From: Euryodendron excelsum
Lineage: Eukaryota > Streptophyta > Magnoliopsida > Ericales > Pentaphylacaceae
NCBI GenBank assembly: GCA_033060915.1
Contig: CM065378.1
Location: forward strand, 13,087,501-13,151,500
Length of the DNA stretch: 64,000 nt
Direction: 5' to 3'
In this document: one piece after another, positions 24,082 through 37,504 of the stretch
How the letters are laid out: every line of letters starts with the position of its first letter
Position numbering within the stretch: the first letter of the stretch is position 1
Position numbers and translations under genes: made by a program
Notes under the pieces: generated by a model
Told to the model about the DNA's origin: nothing
What the model saw: the letters and a program-made list of their open reading frames with translations, nothing else
The model's database searches: none

Positions 24082-27000
24082 TCAAATAGCAGCCGGGAAT
24101 CCACTGTTCAAAAGGATCATTGTTTTATTATCTATAAAATGGATTGATTTACATGAAAAAGCACGCGACAGACATGAAGATAACACACACAAGACCTTTA
24201 CTTTCAAGTCACTGATATCAACATGTTGATGAAATAGCCTCCAAAAGGGCTGCTGCAAAATGCATCTGGGTTTCTTCATCAATACTAGAAAAGAGAGGAA
24301 CGTGAACAAAGAGAGATTTGTGACCTTTCTGTTGCACCAGAGAGAGTGATAGTAGACATAATTGCATACATAACGGCCGGCATCATCAGATATTGTCACA
24401 TCAAAGCCCTTCTTCTTCAAGAACTGCAGGATTGCCTCAACAGAGCAAGAAGTCTTCAACAGCCAAAGAATGGAAAGTTAGGACTGATAAAGAGGGGGAG
24501 AGGAGAAATGGCAATTAATAGCCAATGGCTAATAGTCATTATAATAGAAATAAAGCTTCACATAATGGCATAACACATATTAGTAATAACAACAACAACA
24601 AAGCTTCACACTCCTAGATTACAAGTTCTACATCATAAATGTATATCAAATCCCATCGATTATTGATGCTCTACCTTAATAGAACTCCCCAGAGTGGCAG
24701 CAGCGATTACACCCACAGGGTTGAATGTCATTTTCAGATGTAAGACTCAGAGACCAAACATTCAGACATCAGATTACTGCCACATCAGGTAGCTAAGACC
24801 ACTTAACAAATCATCTTTTACGGAAAAACTTCCCCAAGGGATACTCGCATGCAAGTTGCTTAGGTTCACATGTTTGGCCAAAGCTGACTGTTGGCTTATT
24901 CCATCCTGCTCTTCTTGGTTTCAGGGTATATCTCATGATAACCATAAAATGGAGACACCATGCCTTTAACGCTGTTTCCAATGCTCTGCAGATGAACTTC
25001 AGATTGCATCCTACAGCTTCTTGACTTCTCTTACATATGCAGGAATTTTTAACTCTTCTAATCATTCCATCATTAAAAAAAGCAATAACTTATCCTTTGG
25101 ATAATATCATTGACACATAAGACACAGATTGGATCTCTTCATTAACACTCACAATTGCTGAACGTTTATTTGAGCCTATGGAAAGTAAAACTTCAGTCGT
25201 CTCCTACCAATTGTTCTCACATCACTTAATGCAGCAGTATCATGTCCTTGGTTTAGTTAAACATATCTGCCTGAAACAACAGCCTTTTACTTATTCCCTC
25301 TGTTCTATTACTCTAGGAACCCTTATACATGCCTATTATAGGTAACCCATCCTATACAGAGATTTTTCTTTCTCCAAAACATCTACGGCAGAAAATAGCT
25401 TCAATGGGCACTCCCCTTTTGTGGAACTAAAATGATTTCTCATACACTTGCTAATGTTACTTCTTTGCCCAAACAAATTGTGCAAAGAGGCAATTCATGA
25501 CTCCAGCATAAGAAACATTACATTAATCCCGGAAATAACTGTCACAACGACTCATAGTTCAATATCAAAATGGTTGGTGCAACTCATATTTTCAACTTTG
25601 CTACTATTTCTTCCATTGATTCAGCATTTTCTTCCTACATAAAGTACTATGAAATCTTGAATAAAGGATAGAAGGACAGTGGTGAATGCCAAGATTAAAC
25701 AGACCCACCCTGGACCTTATAATTAGGAAGTTAAAAGCATTAGAAATGAACTCATATTCATCTGAATAAAATCTGGCCTACCCAACAATTGAGAGCGAAT
25801 ATGATCCTTGTAAGCAATCCAATCAATCCAAATGCACATGGACTGATGAACCTGTTAAAACTTCAAATACCTATTTTATAATTCTTTCAAGGCACAATGG
25901 TATTCAATTGGAAATTTGGAACACGAGTTCCCTTCACTGACACTGTTGAAGTTTGCAGGATTATACTTTTACAAGAATTTTGTGATACTCAATTTGAAGC
26001 AAAAGTGCAATTTATTGATATCTACTAAGTATTGATATGAGGTAATGCAAATGGAAACTATATTAATGGCATAGCTGAGATGTTTTATCTGATATTTTCC
26101 ATTGGAATTTAATGGATGTGTTTGGGGAATAAAAAATATCATGCCAAAGCACAAATTGAGAAAAGAGTATGAATTACCTCTCTTGTTTGAGAAGTTCCTC
26201 CATCTTCATGGACTATTGGCAATTGCTGCAGAAAGAAAATGGACTTAAGCACAACAACTTGCAGATGTTATTTAATTTCAAATAAGAAATGCAAGTAGAA
26301 GAGAGAAGCATGTCCACCTGAGGTTGCCATCCAAGCTCATCTGGACAACAGAAAGTGGCTTCATTCACTGCCTGCCGCTCAATGGCAAATTTTACTGCCC
26401 CACTATTGACCCCAAAGTGAAGCTGAAAAAAAGCAATGAAGGTAAAGGTTTTTAAGTTGCCAAAGATTAATCCATAAACACTGAATCACTAAAAGTCCAA
26501 TAAACTTGTAATCAGATTATCATTTGCAACATGTATACATGATATCATAGATAGATGCACCCTAAATTGTGAGTTGATAGAAAAAACTTTTACATCATAA
26601 CAATATTCCTAAGCAGCATAAATGAGGCATTTTTTGTAGCAAGTTGCATATGAATAAGAAGTCTCTTAGCATTTGCCCAATGATTTGGGGCATTGCTTGG
26701 TGCAATGGAACAAGCTCAAGTTGACAAGCATTAGAACATGGGTTTGAGTACACGAGCATTGCACAACAGTGCAAAGGTTAGGTCTACCCTTCTCAGAACC
26801 CTTGATTAACGGGGACTAACATTGGGTAATGTCCTTTTCTAACTTTATAAATCTAAACAAAGCCTGTACTCTATTGTCTTTATGTGCCAGGATTTTCAGT
26901 TCTCTTACCATCAGTTTCTGAGCAATTGAACTTCGTTCAATTTCATTTGATTCTCGTTAGGATCATCATCCCTTAAGGTTAGATTGCTCTGATTGCAATC

Positions 27001-28871
27001 ATCATAATCTGAACTCATTTATGCCCTAATGCACATATGTTGAACGTAAATGCATGTAACTACCAAATGTGGAAACAGGTATAGTAGCCAACCAAGATTT
27101 ACATCCATAGCAAAAATAAGAAGGCAAGAAAGAAATTTTTTGGGTGAGGAAAGATGTAAATGAGAAAGAATGTAGAAAACACTTACGAAGTGGGAAGGAT
27201 TGAATGAAGATGAATGAAATCCTATATTCCTATGGCAGAAAAACTCGGAAAAAATAAAGGAAGAAAAAGGCATTTTGAATGCAAAACGTTACAAACATAG
27301 TACATGCAAAATTCCTTCAGATATCTCAGGATTTAAAGAAAATTAGAATATGACAGCATTTGATGAGTACAGACACACATAATAAAGCTTATAAAATCAT
27401 TTTACGCAAAACTAAGAGCATGTTTGGTTCACCAATTGATCACAGGCTCTCTTTTCTCTTTTGGCATTTGTTCCATCCAGTGTATGTTTTGGCAATTTCT
27501 GACAGAAAACCAGCACCCTGAAAACCAAAACCTTTCACTGGAATCACTAAAATCATATTTCAGTACTTTTCTAATTAAGGGATTCTCTCCTACAAACCCA
27601 ATGTTTCTCTCAGATGCATGAGGCTTACAACTCAAAACCACCTTCAACTCAACCTGTACAGTCACTCTGGCTACTATTTTTCCATCTTGGGATTGATCTT
27701 ATCTATTAATCTTCCATTATCAAGTAATTAATTGCTTTCGACATTCTAGAAAATATGAATTTACGCTGCATTTTCAGAAATGCTTGGGCAAACAACAAAT
27801 TATTAATCGTTAGCATCGTAGAGACATGGAAGTATTATACTCAATTTTGTGTCAGATTTTCTGGTTTATGAGGGTAGTCTTTTATGCCAAGGCATCCAAA
27901 GAAAATTCATCAAATTCTTTTATGTAATCTTGAGTCTCCAATTAAGAAGTACAGGAAGGTGCAGTGTCTGTGTCGAAGATGACACTCGTAAGACACTTCT
28001 CAAAATGTGTTAGATACGTATCCAAATGTGTCCGATTATTTTTTAATTTTTTTTGAGCTGGACGTGCTTCAGACACTTGGGGGACCCATGTCCGTCACTT
28101 AGACACCCTTGTCCATCACTTTGATACCCATGAAACACGTTACAAATTTGAAGAAAATAACTTGAGAACTAATTGTAAATAAAAACAATGTAATTTTATA
28201 CCTAATTTGACATTTAAGCTATAGAATATGTAGTTTTTAATTTTAATTAATGTTATCTTGCAATGTTTTCATTATGTTTGAGAAAAAATATTCCTATATA
28301 TGACATATGAAAAATATATAAATATATGTTTATATTTTTGCCATGTCCCTATCATGCCGTGTCTTGTATTTTTTAAAAATCGTTGTGTTAGTGTGTCCAT
28401 GTTGTGTCGCGTGTACGTGTCCGTGCTTCTTAGGGACTCTCCAATAAATGTTGATTTGGTTTTATTAGTTGGGCTCATTAAAAAATTGCAATAAACTAAT
28501 CAAATGAGGGTTCTAAATGCATCCAATCAATCTGTGAAGGATAACTAATTCCCCCAAATATGCATCCATAAATCAATTATTAAAATGGTGAGGAGTTGGG
28601 TAGTTAAACCAACCCATATGACTTGTTCACAGCTCGGATTCCTTTCTGCTACACCCAATCCCATGATCTTGTAAAGCGTTGGAAGTGCACCATCTCCAGC
28701 AGTCTCAAGAACCGTACAGCTCCCCAAAGTAACACCAGCTGGCAATCCTCTCCTTCCAATGAAATTCTTCAAATTACTAACTATAGTCTCAGTTGGATTC
28801 TCAGCAACTCCAGAGAATTTCTTGAATCCAGTCACATGGATAGTCACACCCTTTGGCCCCTCAGATCCCAT
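24082..28871 (-). CDS. pyroglutamyl-peptidase I (peptidase C15), frameshifted in the last exon
   Basis: A cytosolic cysteine peptidase family that removes N-terminal pyroglutamate. Four coding exons: 28871-28614, 26422-26318, 26225-26178 and 24453-24082, with introns of 2.2 kb and 1.7 kb. The N-terminus (IHVTGFKKFSGVAENPTE) and the middle closely follow Arabidopsis At1g23440. The expected catalytic Glu is Glu101 (in FAIERQAVNE) and the catalytic Cys is Cys167 (in RYVCNYVYYHSL). After Leu175 the frame slips: the segment at 24339-24329 is about 4 nt shorter than the family expects. The conserved downstream stretch with the catalytic His (LFVHVPLF) is still readable, but in another frame that closes at 24218. 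As written the protein is about 260 aa with an unrelated tail and no catalytic His. This could be a recent pseudogene, a non-catalytic product or an assembly error. Confidence 0.88.
26690..26835 (+). repeat. SINE-like fragment in intron 1 of the C15 gene
   Basis: TTGGTGCAATGGAAC resembles a tRNA-type A box. About 40 bp later CATGGGTTTGAGTAC resembles a B box, followed by GTGCAAAGGTTAGGTCTACCC and AGAACCC, a layout typical of plant SINEs. No clear target duplication was seen. Confidence 0.4.
27950..28435. repeat. transposon-like repeat rich in GTGTC/GACAC
   Basis: The left part has GTGTCTGTGTCGAAGATGACAC and repeats of AGACAC; the right part has GTGTCCATGTTGTGTCGCGTG and CGTGTCCGTGCTTCTTAG. 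Such CGTGTCCGTG-CTTC ends are common in plant non-autonomous DNA elements. It lies inside intron 1 of the C15 gene. Boundaries are approximate and no duplication was found. Confidence 0.35.
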
Positions 28872-29965
28872 CTCCTTGTTGCGTATTTGTATGCAATTCC
28901 CAATGGTTAATGTACCTGCCACTAAAGCCTGTGGACACACCCCTTCAAATATCAATCAGCCCCACAACCACCATGCTCAAAATTCACCCACCGATAAAAT
29001 AAATAAATAAGAAGTTCACATCGATGATAAAAGTCTTCACTCAACTCAACAATAGAAGTCTTGAGAACATGTATAATTAAACACATCGTACTAACATATT
29101 AATAATAAAGAGTATGACAATTAATTAAAAACTCTTAATTCAAACTATCACATCCATCCAAAAATGAATCTAGTCGAAAGGTGGAAACAAATCTACCAGC
29201 AGCAATGACAATTACATTTTTCTACCAAGTGTCTGCAATTATTTCATCTATCACAACATCAATGAGGTGCAAAGCACAAAAAGCTACATATAACATCAGA
29301 GTAATGTCAAGACAAAGGCAAAATCAAACACAAAAAAAAAAACGCAAAAACAAAAACAAAATTTTGTCAGACAGAACTAAAATAGGAATGAAATGAACAA
29401 ATAGAAAGGGTGTGCAACTCTGTATTCATACAATAACCACATGGGGAGCACACTAGACTTGACATTGAAACAGGAATTTCACGGAAAATTTTACTTGCTC
29501 TCATCATGAGCTGATCAATCTGAACAGAATGTTGGACATATCTTTAAGAATCATATGAATTTGAGCTTCCAGACACCCCACACACACACAGACGTGCATA
29601 CATGGATAGATTATAGATACACACATTATATATAACTGTATATACAGACATGGATCCGCAGTAGCTACCCTATATAATTTGAGTACAAAAACATACGAAA
29701 AAAGATCAAAGATGCTTTTGAGCAAGAATTAGCAACGGAAAGCAAATAAATGAAATGCCGGTAGGAGTTGGAAATACAGTAGCATCATCACAAATATATA
29801 TACATATATATATACACCCATATATAATCTTCTAAAGCAAAACAAGAGAACATGAAAGCTTCCTAGAGACGAAGGGTAATCGTAACCTTGGATTCTCTCA
29901 GAGCGTTGAGTCTCTCTCTCCTCTCTGCTCTAGAATCACGATAGCCGTCTGCTGCTGGAGAGAGA
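28872..29965 (-). other. probable 5' UTR with one intron, C15 gene
   Basis: Inferred. A leader exon around 29965-29887 would end CCAAG before GTTACG. A second would run 28929-28872 after an acceptor CACAG, directly before the ATG. ATTTAAATA at about 30009-30017 on the minus strand could be the TATA element. No coding content was seen. Confidence 0.35.
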
Positions 29966-30539
29966 AACAATCGTTTTGTGGGTTTTAGGTGGCAGCTGAA
30001 ATGAAGCGTATTTAAATGCTCTTGGGAAATGTCAATATTACGTATATGCCATTGTTTTAATCTGATCCAGATTAAAATAACAATTTGCTGGAGTGCTACG
30101 CCATCGAACTTTTTAAATGGTGGGGGGAATAATTGGACGCGCTCAAGCCTACGGTGGTCGAGCGCCGAGTCGATAATACATTGGGTGATACTAATCCATG
30201 TCGAATGAGTTTTTAGTTACCACCATGGTAGTTGAGTTGCTCAGTAGCTGACTTAGAATTTCGTTTTTTTCCAACGGTTACATGTTTAAATTCATAAATT
30301 CATTAATGATAATAGTTATATGAATTAAATATTATTAAAAAGAGGTTGAATGACGCTTGAACTTTAGTGAAATTGTAGTGACGGGCATACCATTTTTGGG
30401 TCCGCGTAGTTTTGATTGAAACTGAACATTCTGTAATAGGTGAGAACCTTTATAGTCACATACAATAAGGATGTTACTGCACTATCGCCTTTAACCAAAA
30501 CAAAAAAATAGAATGAGTAACTTGAAGATCCATTTGATA

Positions 30540-30745
30540 CAAGTTTTTTTTATTTTATTTTTTTGAATTATATGCAAAAAAAAGTTTAAAAAAATTTAAT
30601 TTTTTTGCTTTTATGAATTACGACAAGCAGAAAAACAAAAAAAAAATTAAAAAAGCTAATACATTTTGACTTTTTTTTTAATTTATAAACCCAAAAAAAC
30701 CAACTCAGAAAAGTTAAAAAAAGCCATAACTAAACGGGCCCTGAG
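30540..30745. repeat. possible MITE between C15 and RBM48
   Basis: The left end is GATCCATTTGATACAAG. The right end reversed is CAGGGCCCGTTTAGTTATGG. The interior is A/T runs that can fold back. The ends resemble those of hAT- or Harbinger-type MITEs, but they match each other poorly. It sits in the roughly 900-bp shared upstream region of two divergent genes. Confidence 0.3.
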
Positions 30746-30905
30746 CAGTGGCCCAAAGGTCTGAGTTCTGTTACGGACCACCATTGAAAGCCGAAACAAG
30801 GCCCAAATCATGGCCCATGCCGAATTTGCTAACCTGCGCCCTCGTCGTTTCAATTTGATTCATCAAGGGAGACTAGGATGTGAGATAGAGTTTTAACAAT
30901 TGGAG

Positions 30906-31309
30906 ATGCCTCGAAACAGAGACGAGCCGCCTGCAGTACGCGTATATACAGTTTGCGACGAATCAAAGTTTGTTTCTCTCTCTCTATATATATATCAATC
31001 TTATTTATTACGATAATTACTATCATCTTTTGAAGTTTCCATCGAGTGAATAGATGGTATCAACCCTAATTCGTTGTATGCAGTTTCAGATATTTAAAAT
31101 TTTCATTTACACTTCTTATTTTCTCCTCGTTTGGAAATCTTGAATTGTTATGTCGCTTTGAAAAACCCTAATAACTACCTCAGTTAGGACAGTCCCGAAT
31201 TTGAATTTCATGTGTTTATATGACAGGTATTTGATCGTGAAGAACGTTCCGGCGTTGGGATGTGGTGATGAGTTGTCGAAATTATTTGGGTCCTATGGAG
31301 ATATTGAAG

Positions 31310-31340
<31 letters not shown>

Positions 31341-33325
31341 CCTGATCTCTGTCAGAATTCATTTGGAATTTCTTGGTTGAGATTGAGATAACTTGACATT
31401 ATGTTCAGTATATTACACTTCTAATGCTTTCTGAAGTAGTGTAAACTCAATATTTGATGTGATTTTTATGTTATACTGGTTGGGTTATCTTCATTTGTTG
31501 GTTTGCCTTCTTCAGATGCAAACCAATGGATGATGAAGATTGTGAGCCATTTACCGATGTTTACTGGATCAAATTTCATCAAGTCAACAATGCCAGGTGC
31601 TTAACATTGTTTTCGTGATGATACCGATCGGTCTATAGACTGTCAAAATTTGTGTTTCACATAGCTGAGTTTAGAGTGTGCTAATAATTGCCATGCCTTG
31701 TTGACTGAACATGGATCTGTAGTAATTGATTTCGGCACGTTTGAAGATTTAATTGTATTGGATATAGGTTTGCGAAAAGGAAATTGGACAAGTTTGTTTT
31801 CCTTGGGAATCGATTACAGGTCTCATATGCACCTCATTATGAGAGCCTAGCAGACACAAAAGAGAAATTAGAAGGCCGGAGAAAGGAAGTTCTAGCACGA
31901 TTGAACCGTAAGGTTCTTTGATTATTGGCAGTATCATAATTTAATTTATTTGGTCTCTGATTTGTAAAACTAGTGCTAATTTTCTTTTTTCATGAGATTT
32001 CAGCTGGAAGATCCGATGGGTCTACAGTTCGTAAGCCAGGTGCTTTCAGTGAGCCTTTATCAGTTGCATCTCTGCCACAGACAGATAGCATTTCCCAATC
32101 AATAAAGGCTAACCAAAGGTAGTATGTACTATGTGATTCAATCAAATTTTGGCTGTTCTCTGAATAAATCTTCCTGGAGGTTGTTTTATCATAATACAAG
32201 ACATGGGTTGTCTTTTCTTATTGCAGGAACGCTTGGGAGTCGCAGCATATTTCTCACGGTAAAAATTCTTCCATGACAAGGGTTACTTCTGACCAGGTTT
32301 GCCACTGTTTTATACAATAGCAACTATGCTTTTTGTTTCCTGCTTAAACTGATCTGCCATTGTAATTCCAATGTACTTTGTCATGACTGAGTTAGCTATT
32401 GACATGGCCGCTAACAGTTGCAGGCATATATACTAATCTTCATACAGAAGCACTTGCTCAAAAACTTGACTAACGAGATTAGAATAATCTAGATGTTTCT
32501 CATTTACTTACTTGTGAACTTCACTTTCCTTTCAATACCCAATACAACAGATCCGCTCCAAACCTGATGTTTTGATATCTGATGATACTTTCCTCAGGGC
32601 TTAATTCTAAACACCACCCGCCTCCTGTTACAAAAGTGGATGGTAGCACAAAACTCTCTCTCTCTCTCTCTCTCTCATGTCATGTATTTTGTGGCAGAAA
32701 ACAAAGGCAGCCCCTGTATGAAAATCACGCTTCTTTACATCACTGATGGTTCAATTCTTCAAACTTGCTCAAAATTTCCATCAGCCAGGATTATTGCATC
32801 TTCCCTTATCTTCGATCCTTATATAATCAATAGAAATTTGAACTGTCCTCCTAGAGCTGTTTTAGGGTCTTATTCTTTTAATTGTTGAGGGAGGAGCTGT
32901 ACAGTAGAGACAGTTTGGACCAAAATGATGCTTATTAGTTGGGTGATGTTGGATAGTACCGCCCATGTTATTCTTCTAAGTGAACTTTCTCGTTTGACCC
33001 TCTCATGCATAAATTTCAAGAGTCACTTACCATCTATTTGTCCTGGGCTAACAAATGCCTTTTGCTTTCTTCATTTCTAATGACAGGATTATTTCTCATC
33101 CCAATCAATGAATCAGACAGTTCGGTTGGTCAGGGATAAGCTTAGTAAGGTAAGATAATTTCTACTACATATAGTCTTTCAAAATTTTTTATATGGGCTT
33201 CTATTCTACAATGTCTTACTTATTTTATTGTTCATGTGTGTGTGTTCTAGATACAATCAAGTGCTGAGCATTTAGAAGCTGGGCCTTCCAAGAAACCGCG
33301 AGTGGACAATAGACGAAGAATCTAA
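30906..33325 (+). CDS. RBM48: RNA-binding protein 48 (RBM48), minor-spliceosome factor
   Basis: A nuclear RRM protein that works with ARMC7 in splicing of U12-type introns (known for maize and human RBM48). Eight exons: 30906-30967, 31227-31310, 31516-31596, 31768-31907, 32004-32118, 32227-32296, 33087-33149, 33251-33325. They total 690 nt and encode 229 aa. The N-terminus PPAVRVYTVCDESKYLIVKN, the acidic loop DDEDCEPFTDVYWIKF, the segment NARFAKRKLD, then LGNRLQVSYAPHYESLADTK and EVLARLN are family hallmarks. The RRM covers about residues 20-100. The C-terminal part is Ser/Gln-rich and ends in a basic segment (KKPRVDNRRRI) that could be a nuclear signal. All introns start GT and end AG; none looks like a U12 intron. 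Intron 2 begins GTAAGCTCTCTCT, a CT microsatellite at the donor. Confidence 0.93.
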
Positions 33326-34659
33326 TGAACTTCGACAATGGAGGACAACTTTATTTAATGAGTTCTTTGCCTTCTCTGGGCTCTGCTTTCTTATTACTGG
33401 CTGGGTTTCCGCTATGTCTTCCTCCTTTGCTCAGATGATTTACATATAGACAACATGTCATTTTGACCTTCAGATTAACCCATCCGATCATCATGATGTA
33501 ATTTTGACATCTAGACTTGTTTGAAATTCTTACCATTGTTTCATTGCCTACGCAACATTGTGTATAATTGTGTATCATAGACATGAATAAATGTTTTAAG
33601 TGTATTCTTCCTTTATAATCTTAAAGAATGTATACGTTGGGTTCATATTTTTGAATCAAGTATATTGAGTACAAATCAATGAGTTACCAAATTTTCTCTT
33701 CATCTCTGAGTAGAGCTCTCTGTACTTTTCTCCAAAGTTCAGATTCACTTAAGCAATCCAACCATCCTTATTGAGTAGTTACCAGAGCATCTTATGAAAG
33801 CTCATTTGGTGCCTTCTACACTGAAAAGTGAAATTTCAATGGTCTTTTTGATATCAAATGCAGTTTTTATTTGATTGAGCTTTCCTAGAGAAAATATACG
33901 AGTGATCATTTTTATGATACTTCGTGATGTCTGCCCCATCCTGTTCTGCCTTTAGATGACGGACCTTGCTAAATGTGTAGGATTAAGAAACCAATTCGGC
34001 ATATCATGAGAATTTAAATTTGTTATCGTGTTGGATAAATAACAAGCTCAGTAGGTAGTAAGTCTTGAGTAACAGACCTTACTTGATTTACTGCCCAGAA
34101 GCAAATGTTACATGGGGTCTATAAATGTATCTAGAGTTGTCTTGTTGTCAAAGACTTCACCATCCTGGATTGCATTATGGAGTGAGACTGGAAAACAAAG
34201 CTTAGGTCCAAAGCATCTGGCTTAAGCACGCGTGCATAACCATTTTTTAAGTATCTCCAACGTCCAATCATATCTTCAAGGCTCAGGAGCTGCAATTTTC
34301 AAAGTCAATTCCAGAAGTTGCTGACATAGAATGAGTTTAAGTTTGTCCAACACACCTAATAAGGTTACAAAAACAATCTGTTCATTCCTCGATCAACTGT
34401 CAAGACTTGACACCAATAGGATGATTGACTCGCAAGATATAATGCAGAGTGTTCATCAGAAAAGAGCAGCAAGGCATATTTGATTGAGGCACAAACATAA
34501 CCTTATAGCAGTGCTGAGAACACAATCAGTATAACTCCATTTTATGTACTTAATAAGTCATCCACATACAATCCATAAATTTGAAGAGTAAAATACCAAC
34601 TTAAATAAAAGTAAGATTGTTGAGTATATTTTCATTTTTTAAGTTATTTGATAACTAAT
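33326..34659. other. convergent 3' region of RBM48 and the RING ligase
   Basis: The 3' UTRs of two tail-to-tail genes are expected here. No further coding sequence, repeat or RNA gene was recognised. Confidence 0.5.
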
Positions 34660-37504
34660 TCAGGACAAGTACACCTGGACACTAGCAGTTTTCACCAACT
34701 GGCATATAGGGCAAACACTGATTAACCCATCACAAGCCTTGCACAAACACAAGTGCCTGCAAGGCATCAACAAGATGGATACCTCCTTAGAGTTGCATGC
34801 TCTGCAAATCATCCCACGTCCACCTGGAACGCTGAGGTAGTTGACTGGGTCAATATAGGAGGCAGCATCATCAATTTCACTGTCTCCAAATCCTTCCTTG
34901 CCTTGGTCGGCTCCCTGTGAAAGTGCTTGCTGGAGGTTGTTCTTCAGAATATTAACCATTGACTCGTTGTACTTAGCTCTGTAATGCCATTTCTGGGCTT
35001 CCGTTGCCGCCTGCTTTATTCTCTCAACCAGTTCTCTGTTTTTCTGGTTTATCTTCTCCATCTCGAGTTCTTTCATGTTTAACTTCTGACTGACACCCTT
35101 CTCTAAGGCAGTCAAGAAAGATGTCACGTGTCTCTGCTTCATCTCCCTCACCCCCTTCACCAGATTTTCTTCCTATTTCAACAGTGATAAAGGTTAAGAT
35201 GCAAAGAGCAACACAAAAACCATCATAAATTGCATACTATAAAGTTTAGAAATTAGAAAATTATCACAATATCCCCAATAATCTCAAATCCTCCCAGATA
35301 CCCAAGGTCCAACATCATCGAACAGCAGGTACCTAAATTAGAGATCTGATATTTAAATGTTTTGTTTCATCCTCGATCCCATTCAAGAAGGAATGGCCAT
35401 AAAAGTTATTGGAATTATATCAACAATTCATCAGCTCCAGAAGTAACTCAAATTTGGAAACTAAATCACAAGACATCTGAAAGAAAAAGTGAAGTAATTT
35501 GAAATTAAATGTGGTCCGGCTATGCAAAGGAAAGGAGAGGATTTCAGTTCAAAAGTGTCATTGCATGTTGGAATAGTTGACTTTCCGTAAGCTCTTTGGA
35601 AAAAAATCGTGAAGTGAAAGCTGTGCCTATCTGCTTATGCAAGTCAATGAAGCATGAGCATGTTGTAATATGTAGCAAAGTTAGTCATCCGTGATTCAGA
35701 ACATGATAAAAATTTGAAGAACTTTGACACAATAGATAGAGTTCACTGTGGAACCAGAAGACCCAAAATGGAACCACACAATGATTGCTCACATCTGCCT
35801 CGTAGTTCAAGAAGAAAGCAGTAGCCAATATACCTGAATCTTGATGTACTGATCAAGTTCTTCTTTCTGTCGATCAAGTTCAGTCCTAATGTTTTCACCA
35901 AGAGACAAAATGATTGGTGGTGCTGCCGTCATACTTCCACTTGCAGAAGTAACAGAGGAGTTGCGTTCATCATCATCATACGACAGCCTTAACCCAGTTG
36001 ATACAGGGTTTTGGTGTGGAATGCTTGCTGATTGATCGGCTTCATCTTGACACACATTGTAATTCAGGGAAATTTGAAGCTTCTGCTGCCTTGAGATATT
36101 TTCTGCCTCTCTGCCTCGTTTATTAGGCCGAAGCATAGGGGCATTATGCTCATTTCCAAAATAATTTACTGGATCAACGTTACATCCAACTGTTACTGTA
36201 GCAAAAATTGCAAGGTGGTACATAAAATGATCAGTCCAATTGTAAGAAAGCCAACAAGATCGAACAAAGTAATAACATATTTTAGAAATAAATAAATTGG
36301 AAACTATAGTTACAAAGCATAGTCCAAAACCCTAGAGATGTAGTAATAACTTTTTTTATCAATTAAAGAATTACAAACAATTTTTCAAGCAACCAACAAG
36401 TGAAACCTCAGCTCCATAAATTTTCTGTAGCAGCGAAGATGATAACTGCAACCAAGCAGAGGAGTAATTATCCAGGATGACTATCACACCACGTCATCAT
36501 ACTTACGTGGTGTGACGTTCCATTTAAATTGTGAAACATCTGACATTATTTACATGGCGGGAATTTCAAATTCAAAAAGCCACCATACACCTAGGATAAT
36601 GGCTATAATATCTCAAAAATTGTTGTCTCGCTCTACACATGGCATTACATGAATAAACCGTCACACCACATAAGTATGACGACATGGTGTGACGGTCGCA
36701 TTGGATAATTTTCCCAAGCAGAGAAGATAACTCTGAGGAAAACAAGAACATTTTCAAGCTGCAATTCTCCCCTACCATTCTTTCCAAATGGCTAGTCAAA
36801 TCAAGTGAAGGCCTTGAAGAGCAGACTAACCCATCTTAAGGGGAATCATCAACTAAGTTATATTCGTGCTGCAAGAAAAGAAAATACTTCAGACCAGGGT
36901 CATGCCTCCTGCACATTTCCAATGCAATGGCCTGTCTAAAGACTTTCTAAGCCAAAAAGCAAACATTGTATAATGTATCATTCATTTCTACTAACAAAGG
37001 CCTACAGAGTAGTAAATTTCACTATTTCAGCACTCAAACACTAGTTTCAAAGAGTGAGAACCATCATATGTATGGTTTGAGTGGGGATGATGCACTATTA
37101 GCACCTACTACAAGCAACCTTCAAATGATCCAAGCATAGCAAGTTTCCATAATCAAGAACCAACAGGAGCAAAAGACCGTCCACTAGAACAGGAGCAAAA
37201 TCCAAGATGGATAGAAGGCCAATCAAATACACGTCCATATGCAATAGCATACAGGAACAAATACATAGATGGAAAATACACCCACCAAGTTAAAGGCCAA
37301 TTGGATACATCTCCATATGCAATGCCACTAAAGGCAAATACAAACACAGAAGCCAACCTACGAAATTAATGATTCCAATATGAAAAAAAGAAACTCACAA
37401 TTTCCAAATAACTGCAGTTGATTTGAAGCATTAGCATGATACTGCAAACAACTCTCGTCAAGGAAAACAGGAAGCACGGTATTGTTGTTGTTGCCTCCCA
37501 ACAT
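34660..37504 (-). CDS. BOI-related RING E3 ubiquitin ligase (BRG/SBP1 family)
   Basis: A probable E3 ligase of the Botrytis-susceptible-interactor family, which in Arabidopsis acts in stress and cell-death control and in gibberellin responses with DELLA proteins. Three coding exons: 37504-37399, 36195-35834 and 35172-34660, giving 326 aa. The start MLGGNNNN is followed by QLQLFGN and, after the first intron, the family phrase VGCNVDPVNYFGN and a nuclear-type basic stretch RPNKRGRE. Residues about 140-240 are coiled coil (LDRQKEELDQYIKIQ through KWHYRAKYNE). The C-terminal RING starts at residue 279: CRAC, then MPCRHLCLCKAC, then CPIC, with all zinc ligands present. The protein ends ASVQVYLS. 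Closest in type to Arabidopsis BRG proteins; I did not resolve which. Intron 1 carries a MITE. Confidence 0.92.
36462..36713. repeat. MITE, 252 bp, about 60-bp TIRs and 10-bp target duplication
   Basis: Flanked on both sides by CCAAGCAGAG (36452-36461 and 36714-36723). The terminal inverted repeats contain AATTATCC at the ends, then near-identical arms with TCACACCA, then GTCATACTTA, then TGGTGTGACG. Each arm is also a hairpin by itself (stem CACACCAYGT/ACRTGGTGTG, loop of about 10 nt). A 9-10 bp duplication with long TIRs points to a Mutator-type non-autonomous element. It lies in intron 1 of the RING ligase. Confidence 0.85.

Noticed and set aside
30906..33325. Possible U12-type introns in RBM48, a gene that serves U12 splicing
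   Set aside because: None of its seven introns starts with ATATCCTT or GTATCCTT; all look like normal U2 introns.
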